Shown here: piece after piece, positions 15,986-24,553 of the stretch
How the letters are laid out: the number at the start of each line of letters is the position of its first letter
How positions within the stretch are numbered: the first letter of the stretch is position 1
Origin: Fodinibacter luteus
Lineage (GTDB): Bacteria; Actinomycetota; Actinomycetes; Actinomycetales; Dermatophilaceae
Length of the DNA stretch: 64,000 nt
Direction: 5' to 3'
Assembly: GCF_039541575.1 (NCBI RefSeq)
Contig: NZ_BAABGM010000022.1
Location: 1 to 64,000 of the forward strand
Made by a program: the position numbers and the translations under genes
The notes under the pieces: generated by a model
What the model was told of the DNA's origin: nothing
Databases searched by the model: none
What the model saw: only the letters and a program-made list of their open reading frames with translations

Positions 15986-17076
15986 CGTCCACCCCCCATG
16001 ACGACGACCGAGCGCAGCACCTCGCCGCGGTGCATCCGGCCGAACGCCGCCTCCACGTCGCCGATGCCGATCCGCTCGCTGACGAAGGCGTCGAGGTCGA
16101 AGCGGCCCTGGCGGTGCAGCTCGACGAGCATCGGGAAGTCGCGGGAGGGCAGGCAGTCGCCGTACCAGCTCGACGTGAGCGACCCGCCGCGGCCGAAGAT
16201 CTCGATCATCGGCAGGGTGACCTGCTGGTCGGGGGTGGGCACGCCGACGAGCACGACGGTGCCGGCGAGGTCGCGGGCGTAGAACGCCTGCTCGTAGGTC
16301 TCGGGGCGGCCGACCGCCTCGATGACGACATCGGCTCCGTGGCCCCCGGTGAGCCCCCGGATCGCCTCGACGGGGTCCTCGGTGCTCGAGTCGACGGTGT
16401 GGGTGGCGCCGAAGTCCGTCGCAGCCGCGAGCTTGCGGGCGTCGACGTCGACCGCGACGATCGTCGTCGCACCGGCGAGCCGGGCGCCGGCGATGGCGGC
16501 GTTGCCGACGCCGCCGCAGCCGATGACGGCGACCGAGTCGCCCCGCCCGACGCCCCCCGTGTTGACCGCGGCGCCGAAGCCGGCCATGACACCACACCCG
16601 AGCAGGCCGACGGCCGCCGGGTCGGCGCGGTCGACCTTCGTGCACTGGCCCGCGGCGACGAGGGTCTTGTCGATGAAGGCGCCGATGCCCAGGGCCGGGC
16701 TCAGCTCGGTGCCGTCGGTGAGGGTCATCCGCTGGGTCGCGTTGTGGGTCGCGAAGCAGTACCACGGCCGGCCGCGCAGGCACGCGCGGCACTGGCCGCA
16801 CACGGCGCGCCAGTTGAGGATGACGAAGTCACCGGGCGCCACCTCGGTGACGCCCTCGCCGACGGCCTCGACCGTGCCCGCCGCCTCGTGGCCGAGGAGG
16901 AACGGGAACTCGTCGTTGATCCCGCCCTCGCGGTAGTGCAGGTCGGTGTGGCAGACCCCGCAGGCCTCGACCCGGACGACCGCCTCGCCGGGCCCGGGGT
17001 CGGGGACGACGACGTCGACGAGCTCGACGGGGGCGCCCTTGGCGCGCGCGATGACTCCCTGGACGGTCTGGGGCAC
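15982..17076 (-). CDS. mscR: S-(hydroxymethyl)mycothiol dehydrogenase
   Basis: 364 aa zinc-dependent medium-chain dehydrogenase. The catalytic zinc site starts at Cys39 (CGVCHTDLHYREG) with GHEAAG. The structural zinc loop is CGQCRACLRGRPWYC. The Rossmann motif is GCGGVGNAAI, followed by DVDARK for NAD. The family oxidises the spontaneous adduct of formaldehyde and mycothiol, the glutathione-free route of actinobacteria, and can also reduce S-nitrosomycothiol. It overlaps the hydrolase by 4 bp. mshA and mshD elsewhere in the window supply the cofactor. Confidence 0.93.
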   Translation of the reverse strand: MPQTVQGVIARAKGAPVELVDVVVPDPGPGEAVVRVEACGVCHTDLHYREGGINDEFPFLLGHEAAGTVEAVGEGVTEVAPGDFVILNWRAVCGQCRACLRGRPWYCFATHNATQRMTLTDGTELSPALGIGAFIDKTLVAAGQCTKVDRADPAAVGLLGCGVMAGFGAAVNTGGVGRGDSVAVIGCGGVGNAAIAGARLAGATTIVAVDVDARKLAAATDFGATHTVDSSTEDPVEAIRGLTGGHGADVVIEAVGRPETYEQAFYARDLAGTVVLVGVPTPDQQVTLPMIEIFGRGGSLTSSWYGDCLPSRDFPMLVELHRQGRFDLDAFVSERIGIGDVEAAFGRMHRGEVLRSVVVMGGGR

Positions 17077-17223
17077 GGGGTCTCCTCGGTTCGGGATGGC
17101 GTTCGGGCGGCTGCGGGGCGCCGCACCGCCGGTCCCCCTCGGGCGACCGGCGGTGCCGTGGTCACGCTAGCTCCCGACGCCACCGACGGGAAGGGGGCGG
17201 GGGCACGGGCGTCGCGGGGTGAC

Positions 17224-17724
17224 CTACCGGTCGACCAAGGGACGGGCGACGACGAGGGCGGTCGCGATCGCCGCCACGCCCTCTCCGCGACCGGTCAGCC
17301 CGAGCCCGTCGGTCGTCGTGCCGCTCACCGACACGGGTGCGCCCACGGCATCCGAGAGGGCCTGCTCCGCCTCGGCACGGCGGGTGCCGACCTTGGGACG
17401 GTTGCCGACGACCTGCACCGCGACGTTGCCGATGTCGAACCCGGCCGCGCGCACCAGCCGGGCGGCCTCGGCGAGCAGCGTGACCCCCGAGGCGCCGGCC
17501 AGCTCCGGTCGCGCGGTGCCGAAGTGGGCTCCGAGGTCGCCGATGCCGGCGGCGGAGAAGAGCGCGTCGCAGGCCGCGTGCGCCGCGACGTCGGCGTCGG
17601 AGTGGCCGTCGAGGCCGCGCTCCCCCGGCCACGGCAGGCCCGCGACCCACAGCTCGCGGTCGGACCCCTCGGCCGCGAGGGCGTGCACGTCGACCCCGAC
17701 CCCGACCCGCGGCAGCGCGCTCAC
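17224..17724 (-). CDS. ispF: 2-C-methyl-D-erythritol 2,4-cyclodiphosphate synthase
   Basis: 166 aa, standard length. GVGVDVHAL holds the metal-binding DxH, GHSDADVAAHAACDALFSAAG is the family signature, and TTTDGLGLTGRGEGV closes the active site. It makes the cyclodiphosphate in the MEP route to isoprenoids. The start overlaps the ispD stop codon by 4 bp, so it is coupled to ispD. Confidence 0.96.
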   Translation of the reverse strand: MSALPRVGVGVDVHALAAEGSDRELWVAGLPWPGERGLDGHSDADVAAHAACDALFSAAGIGDLGAHFGTARPELAGASGVTLLAEAARLVRAAGFDIGNVAVQVVGNRPKVGTRRAEAEQALSDAVGAPVSVSGTTTDGLGLTGRGEGVAAIATALVVARPLVDR

Positions 17725-18437
17725 CGGCGACCGGCCCGGGCGAGGAGGCGCTCGGCCCGCTCGAGGTCGTCGGGCGTCGTCACCTTGAAGGCGAGCGGGT
17801 CACCGGCGACGACGACGACGTGGTGGCCGCAGCGCTCGACCAGGGCGGCGTCGTCGGTGGCCCGCAGCCCGCTGCCGTACGCCGTGGCGAGGACCTCCCG
17901 ACGGAACCCCTGCGGTGTCTGGACGGCCCGCAGGCTCGCCCGGTCGGGGGTGCCGGTGATGACGCCCTCGGCGTCGACCGACTTCACGGTGTCGACGACG
18001 GGCAGGCCCGGCACGGCACCGGCGGCGCCCCGGCGCACCGCCTCGACGACCCGCTCGAAGACGTCGAGGGGGGTGAGGCAGCGGGCGGCGTCGTGGACGA
18101 GCACGACGTCGCAGGTCGCGTCGACCGCGGCCAGGCCGGCGGCCACGGAGTCGGTGCGCTCGGCCCCGCCGGCCACGACCACGGCACCGGACGGCAGCTC
18201 GACCCCCTCCCACACGGGGTCGGCCGCGTCCCGTGGGGCCGCGTGGTCGAGGGGCGCGACGACGACGACCGACCGCAGGTGCGGCAGCCGCGCGACGGTG
18301 TCGACGGCATACGCGAGGAGGGGGCGGCCGTGCAGGCGCACGAAGGCCTTCGGCACCCCGGCCCCGAGGCGCGACCCGGACCCGGCCGCGACGACGACGA
18401 CGCCGACGCTGCCGGGGGCAGCGTCGGCGTCGGTCAC
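17721..18437 (-). CDS. ispD: 2-C-methyl-D-erythritol 4-phosphate cytidylyltransferase
   Basis: 238 aa. The nucleotide-binding loop is VVVAAGSGSRLGAGVPKAFV, with VLVHDAARCLTP and TVKSVD typical of IspD, and a C-terminal KVTTPDDL metal motif. Transfers CMP to methylerythritol phosphate. Middle gene of carD-ispD-ispF, an order conserved in M. tuberculosis (Rv3583c-Rv3581c). Short acidic/Ala N-terminal extension; the ATG at 18437 lies 28 bp after the carD stop. Confidence 0.96.
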   Translation of the reverse strand: MTDADAAPGSVGVVVVAAGSGSRLGAGVPKAFVRLHGRPLLAYAVDTVARLPHLRSVVVVAPLDHAAPRDAADPVWEGVELPSGAVVVAGGAERTDSVAAGLAAVDATCDVVLVHDAARCLTPLDVFERVVEAVRRGAAGAVPGLPVVDTVKSVDAEGVITGTPDRASLRAVQTPQGFRREVLATAYGSGLRATDDAALVERCGHHVVVVAGDPLAFKVTTPDDLERAERLLARAGRR

Positions 18438-18465
18438 GTCAGTGTGGGTGGGCGGGTGCCCGGCG

Positions 18466-18948
18466 TCAGGACGCGAGGACCTCGTCGAGGATGACTTCGG
18501 CCTTCTCCTCGTCGGTCTTCTCGGCGAGCGCGAGCTCGGACACGAGGATCTGTCGAGCCTTGGCGAGCATGCGCTTCTCGCCGGCGGACAGGCCGCGGTC
18601 CTTGTCGCGGCGCCACAGGTCGCGCACGACCTCGGCCACCTTGATGACGTCGCCCGAAGCGAGCTTCTCGAGGTTGGCCTTGAACCGGCGCGACCAGTTG
18701 GTCGGCTCCTCGGCGTACGGGGTGCGCAGCACCTCGAACACCTTGTCCAGGCCCTCCTTGGAGACGACGTCCCGCACCCCGACGAGGTCGCAGTTCTCGG
18801 CTGGGACCTCGATCACGAGGTCGCCTTGTGCGACCTTGAGCTTGAGGTAGAGCTTCTCCTCTCCGCGGATCGTGCGGGTCTTGATCTCCTCGATGCGTGC
18901 CGCCCCGTGATGCGGGTACACGACCGTCTCGCCGACCTTGAAAACCAT
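18466..18948 (-). CDS. carD: CarD, RNA polymerase-binding transcription factor
   Basis: 160 aa, the family's usual length. The N-terminal Tudor-like RNAP beta-interacting domain starts MVFKVGETVVYPHHGAARIEEI. The helical DNA-binding domain (about 70-160) includes NWSRRFKANLEKLASGD and a conserved Trp in DLWRRDKDRGLS. CarD stabilises open promoter complexes, chiefly at rRNA promoters. ATG at 18948 is preceded by GAAAGGGG; a TATCCT box about 30 bp upstream could be its -10 element. Confidence 0.96.
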   Translation of the reverse strand: MVFKVGETVVYPHHGAARIEEIKTRTIRGEEKLYLKLKVAQGDLVIEVPAENCDLVGVRDVVSKEGLDKVFEVLRTPYAEEPTNWSRRFKANLEKLASGDVIKVAEVVRDLWRRDKDRGLSAGEKRMLAKARQILVSELALAEKTDEEKAEVILDEVLAS

Positions 18949-19202
18949 GTGTTGTTGGCCCCTTTCGCGACGTTCAGGATACCACGCACCGGCGTGTCGC
19001 AGAAATGCAGCGGGTCGGCGTTTGCGCAGGTCAAGCCCCGGAATCCGGGTGCACGAGGCGCGAATCGGGTCTTGACAGAACGTCGTTCGGCATGCTTCGC
19101 GCGGGCGCGCCGCGCGCCGCGGGCGCGTGACGACACCGCCACCGACGGCGCTTTCGGGCGGGTCCCCGCGCGGCGCGCAGGCGCATGGATATCCTTTCCC
19201 CC

Positions 19203-19670
19203 GTGACGATCCGAGCCGCCCACGCCCTGCGCGCCGCCGCCCTCGCGGGCGCCACCCTTCTCGCCTCGGGCTGCGCGGTGTTCTCACCGGTGCAGACCGA
19301 CGTCGACTACCCCGCCGGCGACGGTGTGCGGCTGTCGATCGACGGGCTCGAGCTGCGCAACCTCGCGCTCGTCGTCCCCGAGGAGAACGGCACCGCCGTG
19401 CTCATCGGCCAGGCCGTCAACTCCGGCACCTCGGCCGTCGACGTCACCTTCACCGTCCAGGGCGCCCCCACCTCGGCGGCGGCCGCGATCCCGGCGAGCT
19501 CGGGCGACACACTGTCCGGCACGACGACGAGGGTCGAGATCGAGAGCCTGCCGGCCGCCCCAGGCGACAACGTCGAGCTCGTCGTGTCCACCGCGCAGGC
19601 CGGCGAGAACGTCGTCACCGTGCCCGTCCTGCCCGCGACCGGCTACTACGAGGGCCTCACCACGGGCTGA
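19203..19670 (+). CDS. Small secreted lipoprotein
   Basis: 155 aa from the GTG at 19203. A signal peptide of about 23 residues ends in a lipobox (LLASGC, Cys24). The mature part is a single beta-rich domain without recognisable family motifs. TATCCT at 19190-19195 lies 7 nt before the GTG, suggesting a leaderless mRNA; an upstream in-frame ATG at 19185 would overlap that box. Faces carD and runs towards regX3. Function unknown. Confidence 0.75.
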   Translation: MTIRAAHALRAAALAGATLLASGCAVFSPVQTDVDYPAGDGVRLSIDGLELRNLALVVPEENGTAVLIGQAVNSGTSAVDVTFTVQGAPTSAAAAIPASSGDTLSGTTTRVEIESLPAAPGDNVELVVSTAQAGENVVTVPVLPATGYYEGLTTG

Positions 19671-19682
19671 GTCCCCGAGAGC

Positions 19683-20363
19683 TCAGGCTTCGAACTTGTA
19701 GCCCAGCCCCCGCACGGTGAGGATGTGCGCCGGCTTCGCCGGGTCCGACTCGACCTTGGCGCGCAGCCGCTTGATGTGGACGTCGAGGGTCTTGGTGTCG
19801 CCGACGTAGTCGCTGCCCCACACGCGGTCGATGAGCTGCATGCGGGTCAGCACCCGGCCGGTGTTGCGCAGCAGCATCTCGAGCAGCTCGAACTCCTTGA
19901 GCGGGAACGAGACCTGGTCGCCGCGGACGGTCACGACGTGCCGCTCGACGTCCATGCGCACCGGCCCGGCCTCGAGCGTCGTCGGCAGCAGCTCCTCGGG
20001 CTCGGACAGCCGGCGCAGGACGGCCTTGATCCGAGCGAGCAGCTCGCGCGAGGAGTACGGCTTCGTGACGTAGTCGTCGGCCCCGAGCTCGAGCCCGACG
20101 ACCTTGTCGATCTCGCTGTCCTTGGCGGTCAGCATGATGACGGGCACGTTGGATCGCTGGCGCAACGCGCGGCACACGTCGACCCCGGACAGCCCCGGCA
20201 GCATGAGGTCGAGCAGCACGAGGTCGGCCCCTGCCGCGTCGAACTCCGTGAGCGCGTCGTGCCCGTTCTCGGCCACCGACACCTCGTAGCCCTCCTTGCT
20301 CAGCAGGTAGGACAACGGGTCCGAGAACGACACCTCGTCCTCAACGATCAGGATGCGCGTCAT
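19683..20363 (-). CDS. regX3: Response regulator RegX3/PhoP type
   Basis: 226 aa OmpR-class regulator. The receiver has acidic residues E8-D9, phospho-acceptor Asp52 (LVLLDLMLPG) and Lys in LTAKDSE. The winged-helix DNA-binding domain occupies about 130-226 (LKEFELLEMLLRNTGRVLTR, VDVHIKRLRAKVE type). It pairs with the overlapping senX3 gene. In actinobacteria this pair activates phosphate-starvation genes through 11-bp direct-repeat PHO boxes, and such boxes lie before phoU and pstS in this window. Confidence 0.95.
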   Translation of the reverse strand: MTRILIVEDEVSFSDPLSYLLSKEGYEVSVAENGHDALTEFDAAGADLVLLDLMLPGLSGVDVCRALRQRSNVPVIMLTAKDSEIDKVVGLELGADDYVTKPYSSRELLARIKAVLRRLSEPEELLPTTLEAGPVRMDVERHVVTVRGDQVSFPLKEFELLEMLLRNTGRVLTRMQLIDRVWGSDYVGDTKTLDVHIKRLRAKVESDPAKPAHILTVRGLGYKFEA

Positions 20364-21549
20364 GCAGGGCTCTCTCCTCGTCGGTCCGCGGCCGGGTCGG
20401 GCCGGGCTCGTCGGCGACCGCGCGCGGCCGGTCGGCCGCCGCGGGAAGGGTCATCGTGAAGGTCGAGCCGCGCCCCTCCTGGCTCCAGACGCTCACCCGC
20501 CCCCCGTGGTTCGCACACACGTGCTTGACGATCGCGAGCCCGAGACCGGTGCCGCCCGTCGCGCGCGAGCGGGCGGCGTCGACCCGGTAGAAGCGTTCGA
20601 AGATCCGCTCCTGCTCGGCGGCGGGGATCCCCTCACCCTGGTCGGTCACCGACACCTCGACGCTGTCGCCCACCCGGCGGGCCCCGATGCCGACGTGCGT
20701 GCCCGACCCGCTGTAGTTGACCGCGTTCGTCACGAGGTTCGCGACGGCGGTGGCGAGCAGCTCGGCGTCGCCGAAGACCCGCAGCCCCTGCTCGCTGACG
20801 AGGGTGAGGTCGATCCGGCGCGCCTCCGCGGCCACCCGGACCCGGTCGACGGCCTCGGCGGCGACCACCCCGACGTCGACGAGCTCGGGCTCGTGGAGGG
20901 TGTCCGCCACCTGGAGCCGGGAGAGGTCGACGATCTCCTGGACGAGGCGGCTGAGGCGGCTGGACTCGACCATGATGCGCTGGGCGAAGCGCTCCACCGC
21001 CTCCGGGTCGTCCCTGGCGTCGAGGACGGCCTCGGCGAGCAGCGAGATGCCGCCCACGGGCGTCTTGAGCTCGTGGCTGACGTTGGCGACGAAGTCACGT
21101 CGGATCTCCTCGACCCGGCGGGCGTGCGTGTGGTCCTCGGCGAGGACGAGGACGTGGGAGACCGCGATCGGCGCGACCCGCACCCGCATGACGGTGCTCG
21201 CCTGGGCGTTCGGGCCGCGGGCGAGGTCGAGCTCGGCCTCGCGGATCATGCCGTCGCGGCGCACCTGGCGCGCGATGTGGCGCAGCTCGTCGTGGACGAG
21301 CTCGCCGTGCCGCACGAGGCCGTAGCTGACGGCCGAGGCGGAGGTGTTGACGACCGCGTCGTTCTCGTCGAGGACGACGGCGATCGAGCGCAGGACGGAC
21401 AGGACGTCGCCGACCCCTCGCGGCAGTGGCGGCTCCGGCGGCACGGGGTCCCTGGTGCTGCGCTCGGACCAGCGGGTGGCGGCGACGGCCACGGCCCCGA
21501 TGACGAGGCCGACCGCCCCGCCGAGGGTTGCCGCGAGCGCAGGATCCAC
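20341..21549 (-). CDS. senX3: Sensor histidine kinase SenX3 type
   Basis: 402 aa from the GTG at 21549. Short N-terminal tail with one clear membrane segment (ALAATLGGAVGLVIGAVAVA), a PAS-like region (about 55-140), the HisKA H-box NVSHELKTPVGG, and the HATPase domain (TNAVNYS, DQGEGIP, GTGLGLAIVKH). TACCCT lies 6 nt before the GTG, so the mRNA is probably leaderless. It overlaps regX3 by 23 bp. Signals phosphate limitation with PhoU and the Pst system (family knowledge). Confidence 0.94.
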   Translation of the reverse strand: MDPALAATLGGAVGLVIGAVAVAATRWSERSTRDPVPPEPPLPRGVGDVLSVLRSIAVVLDENDAVVNTSASAVSYGLVRHGELVHDELRHIARQVRRDGMIREAELDLARGPNAQASTVMRVRVAPIAVSHVLVLAEDHTHARRVEEIRRDFVANVSHELKTPVGGISLLAEAVLDARDDPEAVERFAQRIMVESSRLSRLVQEIVDLSRLQVADTLHEPELVDVGVVAAEAVDRVRVAAEARRIDLTLVSEQGLRVFGDAELLATAVANLVTNAVNYSGSGTHVGIGARRVGDSVEVSVTDQGEGIPAAEQERIFERFYRVDAARSRATGGTGLGLAIVKHVCANHGGRVSVWSQEGRGSTFTMTLPAAADRPRAVADEPGPTRPRTDEERALHDAHPDR

Positions 21550-21621
21550 GAGGTCAGGGTACGACCCGGCCGGTGGCCCACCGTGCCGCGCGCGACGCCG
21601 CACGGTGGGCCCGCTCCAGAA

Positions 21622-21654
21622 GTTCACCTCGGGTGCGCCTGCGGTTCACCCCCG
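21622..21654 (+). promoter_or_regulatory. PHO box upstream of phoU
   Basis: Three contiguous 11-mers: GTTCACCTCGG, GTGCGCCTGCG, GTTCACCCCCG. The first and third match the actinobacterial PHO-box repeat (GTTCACC-type, 11-bp period); the middle one is degenerate. It lies between senX3 and phoU, where the adjacent response regulator would be expected to bind. Confidence 0.75.
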
Positions 21655-21734
21655 GGTGTCAGGGTTCCGGCAGGCACCGCGCCGACGCCCGGCACGGCAT
21701 CCCACCACCACGACCCTGAGGACGCCCCACCGTG

Positions 21735-22430
21735 ATGCGCAAGGCCTTCCACGAGGAGCTCGACCGCGTCGCCGAGATGCTCGTCGAGATGACCCACCTC
21801 GCGTCGTCGGCGATGGGCCGCGCGACGACCGCGCTGCTCGACGCCGACATCCAGCTCGCCGACTCGGTCATCGCGGCCGATGCCGAGATCGACGCCCGCC
21901 GTTCCGAGCTCGACCTCATGTCGTTCGACCTGCTCGCGCGCCAGCAGCCCGTCGCGACCGACCTGCGGGTCATCGTCACGAGCATGCGGATGAGCAGCGA
22001 CATCGAGCGGATGGGCGACCTGGCCCGGCACGTCGCGAAGGTCGCCCGGCTGCGCTACCCGCTGTCCGCGGTGCCGCCCGAGCTGCGCTCGACGATCCTG
22101 CAGATGGGCCGGGTCGCGGAGGGGATCGTCGAGAAGGCCGGCTCGGTCATCGCCGCGCGCGACGTCGTCGCCGCCCAGCAGATCGAGCGCGACGACGACG
22201 CCATGGACGACCTGCACCGGGAGCTGTTCGCGCGGGTCACCGACGGGTCGTGGCCGCACGGCACCGAGGCCGCCGTCGACATCACGCTCCTCGGCCGCTA
22301 CTACGAGCGCTTCGCCGACCACGCCGTGAGCGTCGGCCACCGCGTCATCTGGCTCGTCACCGGCGAGTTCGACCCGGCGAGCGAGGCGAGCCACGAGGAC
22401 GCCGAGGACGGCTCGCCCGCGCTCCGCTGA
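21735..22430 (+). CDS. phoU: Phosphate-signalling protein PhoU
   Basis: 231 aa, two tandem three-helix PhoU domains (about 8-98 and 112-205). The repeated metal-site segments include ATDLRVIVTSMRMSSDIERMGDLARHV and YYERFADHAVSVGHRVI. ATG at 21735 directly follows an in-frame GTG (21732). Links Pst transporter state to the histidine kinase and represses the regulon when phosphate is plentiful. Divergent from senX3-regX3 with a PHO box between. Confidence 0.95.
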   Translation: MRKAFHEELDRVAEMLVEMTHLASSAMGRATTALLDADIQLADSVIAADAEIDARRSELDLMSFDLLARQQPVATDLRVIVTSMRMSSDIERMGDLARHVAKVARLRYPLSAVPPELRSTILQMGRVAEGIVEKAGSVIAARDVVAAQQIERDDDAMDDLHRELFARVTDGSWPHGTEAAVDITLLGRYYERFADHAVSVGHRVIWLVTGEFDPASEASHEDAEDGSPALR

Positions 22431-22440
22431 ACCCGGCCGG

Positions 22441-22456
22441 GGTCCGGCGCCGGACC
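22441..22456 (+). terminator. Hairpin after phoU
   Basis: GGTCCGGCGCCGGACC, a perfect 16-bp palindrome starting 11 bp after the phoU stop codon. Confidence 0.5.
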
Positions 22457-22510
22457 GTGGTCGCGTCGAAGGTCTCCCCCGCGGCGGGGCTCCCGGGTGA
22501 GACTGGGGCG

Positions 22511-24415
22511 GTGACGCTCACCGTGGAGGACGACTTCCGCGAGTTCGTGGCCGCCCGCTGGCCCGACCTCGAGGCCGTGGCCCTCCTCGTCACCCTCGAT
22601 GCGCCCGCCGCCCGTCGGATCACGACCGACGCCCTCGCCCGGCTGCACCAGCGGTGGCGCGCCACCGTCGACGAGGGCCGCCCGGGCGAGCTCGCCCGCC
22701 GCGCCGTCCTCACGGCGGCCACCTCGGCCACCAGGGACACCGCGGCCGCCTCGTCGCCGCCCTCCCCCAGCCCCGGCCCGGCGCCTGCGGCGTCCTGGGA
22801 CGACCCCGACGACGATGACGTCGCCGACCCCGTCGTCGCGGCGCTGGCCACGGCCCTGCACGGTGCCACGCCGGTGCAGCGGGCCGTCCTCGCCGGCCGC
22901 GCCGTGTGGGACCTCGAGCCCGACGAGGTCGCGGCCCTGCTCGGGATGCCGTCCGCCGCCGTCCGCGCCGAGGTCGCCGCCCTGCGCGACCGGCTCGCGC
23001 GGGCCCACGACGAGGCCCGCCGGGAGGAGGGGCTCTCCCCGGCACCGTGGGCCCTCGACCCCGACGTCGACGACGCGGTGGCGATGCTGCTGCGCGGCCA
23101 GGGCGACCCACCCGACCCCGCCGCGCTCGTCGCCGACCGGAGCCGGGCGGTGCGCCGCCGGACGCTCGTCGTCGGCGGGCTCGGGGTGCTCGGCGCGGCC
23201 GCGGGCGCCTGGGCCGTCGGCACCGGCCTCACGTCCGGGCCGAGCGCGTCGACGGCTGCGAGGCCGGTCCTCCCGCCGCCCGGTGACCGCAGCTGGGCCG
23301 GGACCGGCACGTGGACGCCCCGCGGCGCGCTCGCCGGTGACGACGGCATCCAGGCCCTCGTCATCTCCCGGTCGGGCCCCGGCAGCCGGCTGCTGTGGGC
23401 CGACGAGGTCGGCGACCGACGCATCGTCGTCGTGCGCCTCCCCGAGTCCACCCGCGACTCGACGGTCGTGTCGGTGTGGGCCGGCCCGCGAGGCGCCGAC
23501 GCGCCGGCCCTGACCGAGGTGCCCCTCACGGTGCGGGAGATCGACCGGACCGACAACGTCGTCCCCGTCGTCGTCCCCGACGGCACCGGGGCGACCGGCC
23601 TGCTCGTCGTGCTCGCCCGGCCCGGGGAGGAGCGGTGCTCGTACTCGGCCACCGTCGTGTTCACCGCGGACGGCGCCGTGCGGCGCCGGTGGACCGAGGT
23701 CGGCCTCGCCGACGGCGTCGGGGCGTCGCTCGTGCCGCTCCCGGTCGGGCCGGCCGTCCGCGTGCGCGCGGGCCGCTTCGACGGGGCCCCCGCCGGACCG
23801 CAGCAGGTCACCCTCGGCAGCGGCAGCGGCGGCGAGGTCGGCAACACCCTCATGGCCGCCGCCGCTCCGTTCGCGATGGCCGTGACCGGTCCGCCGCGAC
23901 CGGGTTTCCTCAGCCTGCTCGCCTTCGAGGGGCCGGCGCCGGGTGACGTCATCGACCCGGGAGCCGTCGTGGCCCAGCCGCGGGAGGGCCGGGTCGCCGT
24001 CGTCCACACGACGACGCCCGAGGGCGCCCTGCTGCGCTCGGTGCGGGTGCGCGACGACGGCCGGGGCTGGACGCCCTACCTCGACCTCGAGACGGTGCGC
24101 CCGATCGCCGTGCAGGACGCCGACCTGCCCTTCGCGGCGCCGCTGCCCCCGGTGCGCGAGGACACCGGCCGCTTCCTCGTCGTCGCGCCGGGGGCGGCCC
24201 GGGCCCAGCTCCTCGCCGTGACACCGAACGCCTACCCGGTCTCCAGGGTCGGCGACCTGCGCCGGGGCACCGGCGTCCTCGAGGTCGCCAACGCCCGTCA
24301 GGCCGCGATCTACCGCCTCGTCCTGTGGGACGACCGGGGGGCCAGGCTGGGATCCTGGCGGCAGGCGTTCGGGCGCCGTGACCCCGACGACCTGTGGCCC
24401 CGGTTCGCCGCCTGA
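22511..24415 (+). CDS. Sigma-factor-like single-pass membrane protein (paralogue 1)
   Basis: 634 aa from the GTG at 22511. Residues 8-68 (FREFVAARWPDLEAVALLVT...) resemble region 2 of SigE-family ECF sigma factors, and 108-163 (PVQRAVLAGRAVWDLEPDEV, AALLGMP) resemble the region 4 helix-turn-helix, but both lack key residues. A membrane segment at 219-240 follows SRAVRRR. The remaining 400 residues are a beta-rich extracytoplasmic domain ending in a conserved RLVLWDD...DDLW block. This looks like a fusion of a degenerate sigma factor with the membrane protein usually encoded next to it. About 45% alike (by eye) to the next gene. Function unknown. Confidence 0.75.
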   Translation: MTLTVEDDFREFVAARWPDLEAVALLVTLDAPAARRITTDALARLHQRWRATVDEGRPGELARRAVLTAATSATRDTAAASSPPSPSPGPAPAASWDDPDDDDVADPVVAALATALHGATPVQRAVLAGRAVWDLEPDEVAALLGMPSAAVRAEVAALRDRLARAHDEARREEGLSPAPWALDPDVDDAVAMLLRGQGDPPDPAALVADRSRAVRRRTLVVGGLGVLGAAAGAWAVGTGLTSGPSASTAARPVLPPPGDRSWAGTGTWTPRGALAGDDGIQALVISRSGPGSRLLWADEVGDRRIVVVRLPESTRDSTVVSVWAGPRGADAPALTEVPLTVREIDRTDNVVPVVVPDGTGATGLLVVLARPGEERCSYSATVVFTADGAVRRRWTEVGLADGVGASLVPLPVGPAVRVRAGRFDGAPAGPQQVTLGSGSGGEVGNTLMAAAAPFAMAVTGPPRPGFLSLLAFEGPAPGDVIDPGAVVAQPREGRVAVVHTTTPEGALLRSVRVRDDGRGWTPYLDLETVRPIAVQDADLPFAAPLPPVREDTGRFLVVAPGAARAQLLAVTPNAYPVSRVGDLRRGTGVLEVANARQAAIYRLVLWDDRGARLGSWRQAFGRRDPDDLWPRFAA

Positions 24416-24553
24416 GCCCCCGCCCGAGCCCCACCCGAGCCCGACCTCGGCCCCACCCGACCCCCGCCTGAGCCCCACCCGAGCCCCGCCCGGGCCCCAC
24501 CCGAGCCGTACCGGCCTCTGGTCGGGGGGGCGCCCGAGGCGGACACTGGACCG
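24416..24553. repeat. CCCGAGCCCCAC degenerate tandem repeat between the paralogues
   Basis: The spacer holds about eight degenerate copies of a 10-12-nt unit CCCGAGCCCCAC. It separates the two sigma-like genes. The last 20 bases, GACACTGGACCGGTG, resemble those before the first paralogue (GAGACTGGGGCGGTG), so both may use the same leaderless promoter type. Confidence 0.6.

Noticed and set aside
19072..19100. Promoter with TTGACA for the lipoprotein gene
   Set aside because: No -10 box at a proper distance from the TTGACA; TATCCT directly before the GTG explains the start better.
15949..19206. 1085-codon plus-strand frame across mscR, ispF, ispD and carD
   Set aside because: Antisense to four well-identified genes; composition is typical of shadow frames in high-GC DNA.
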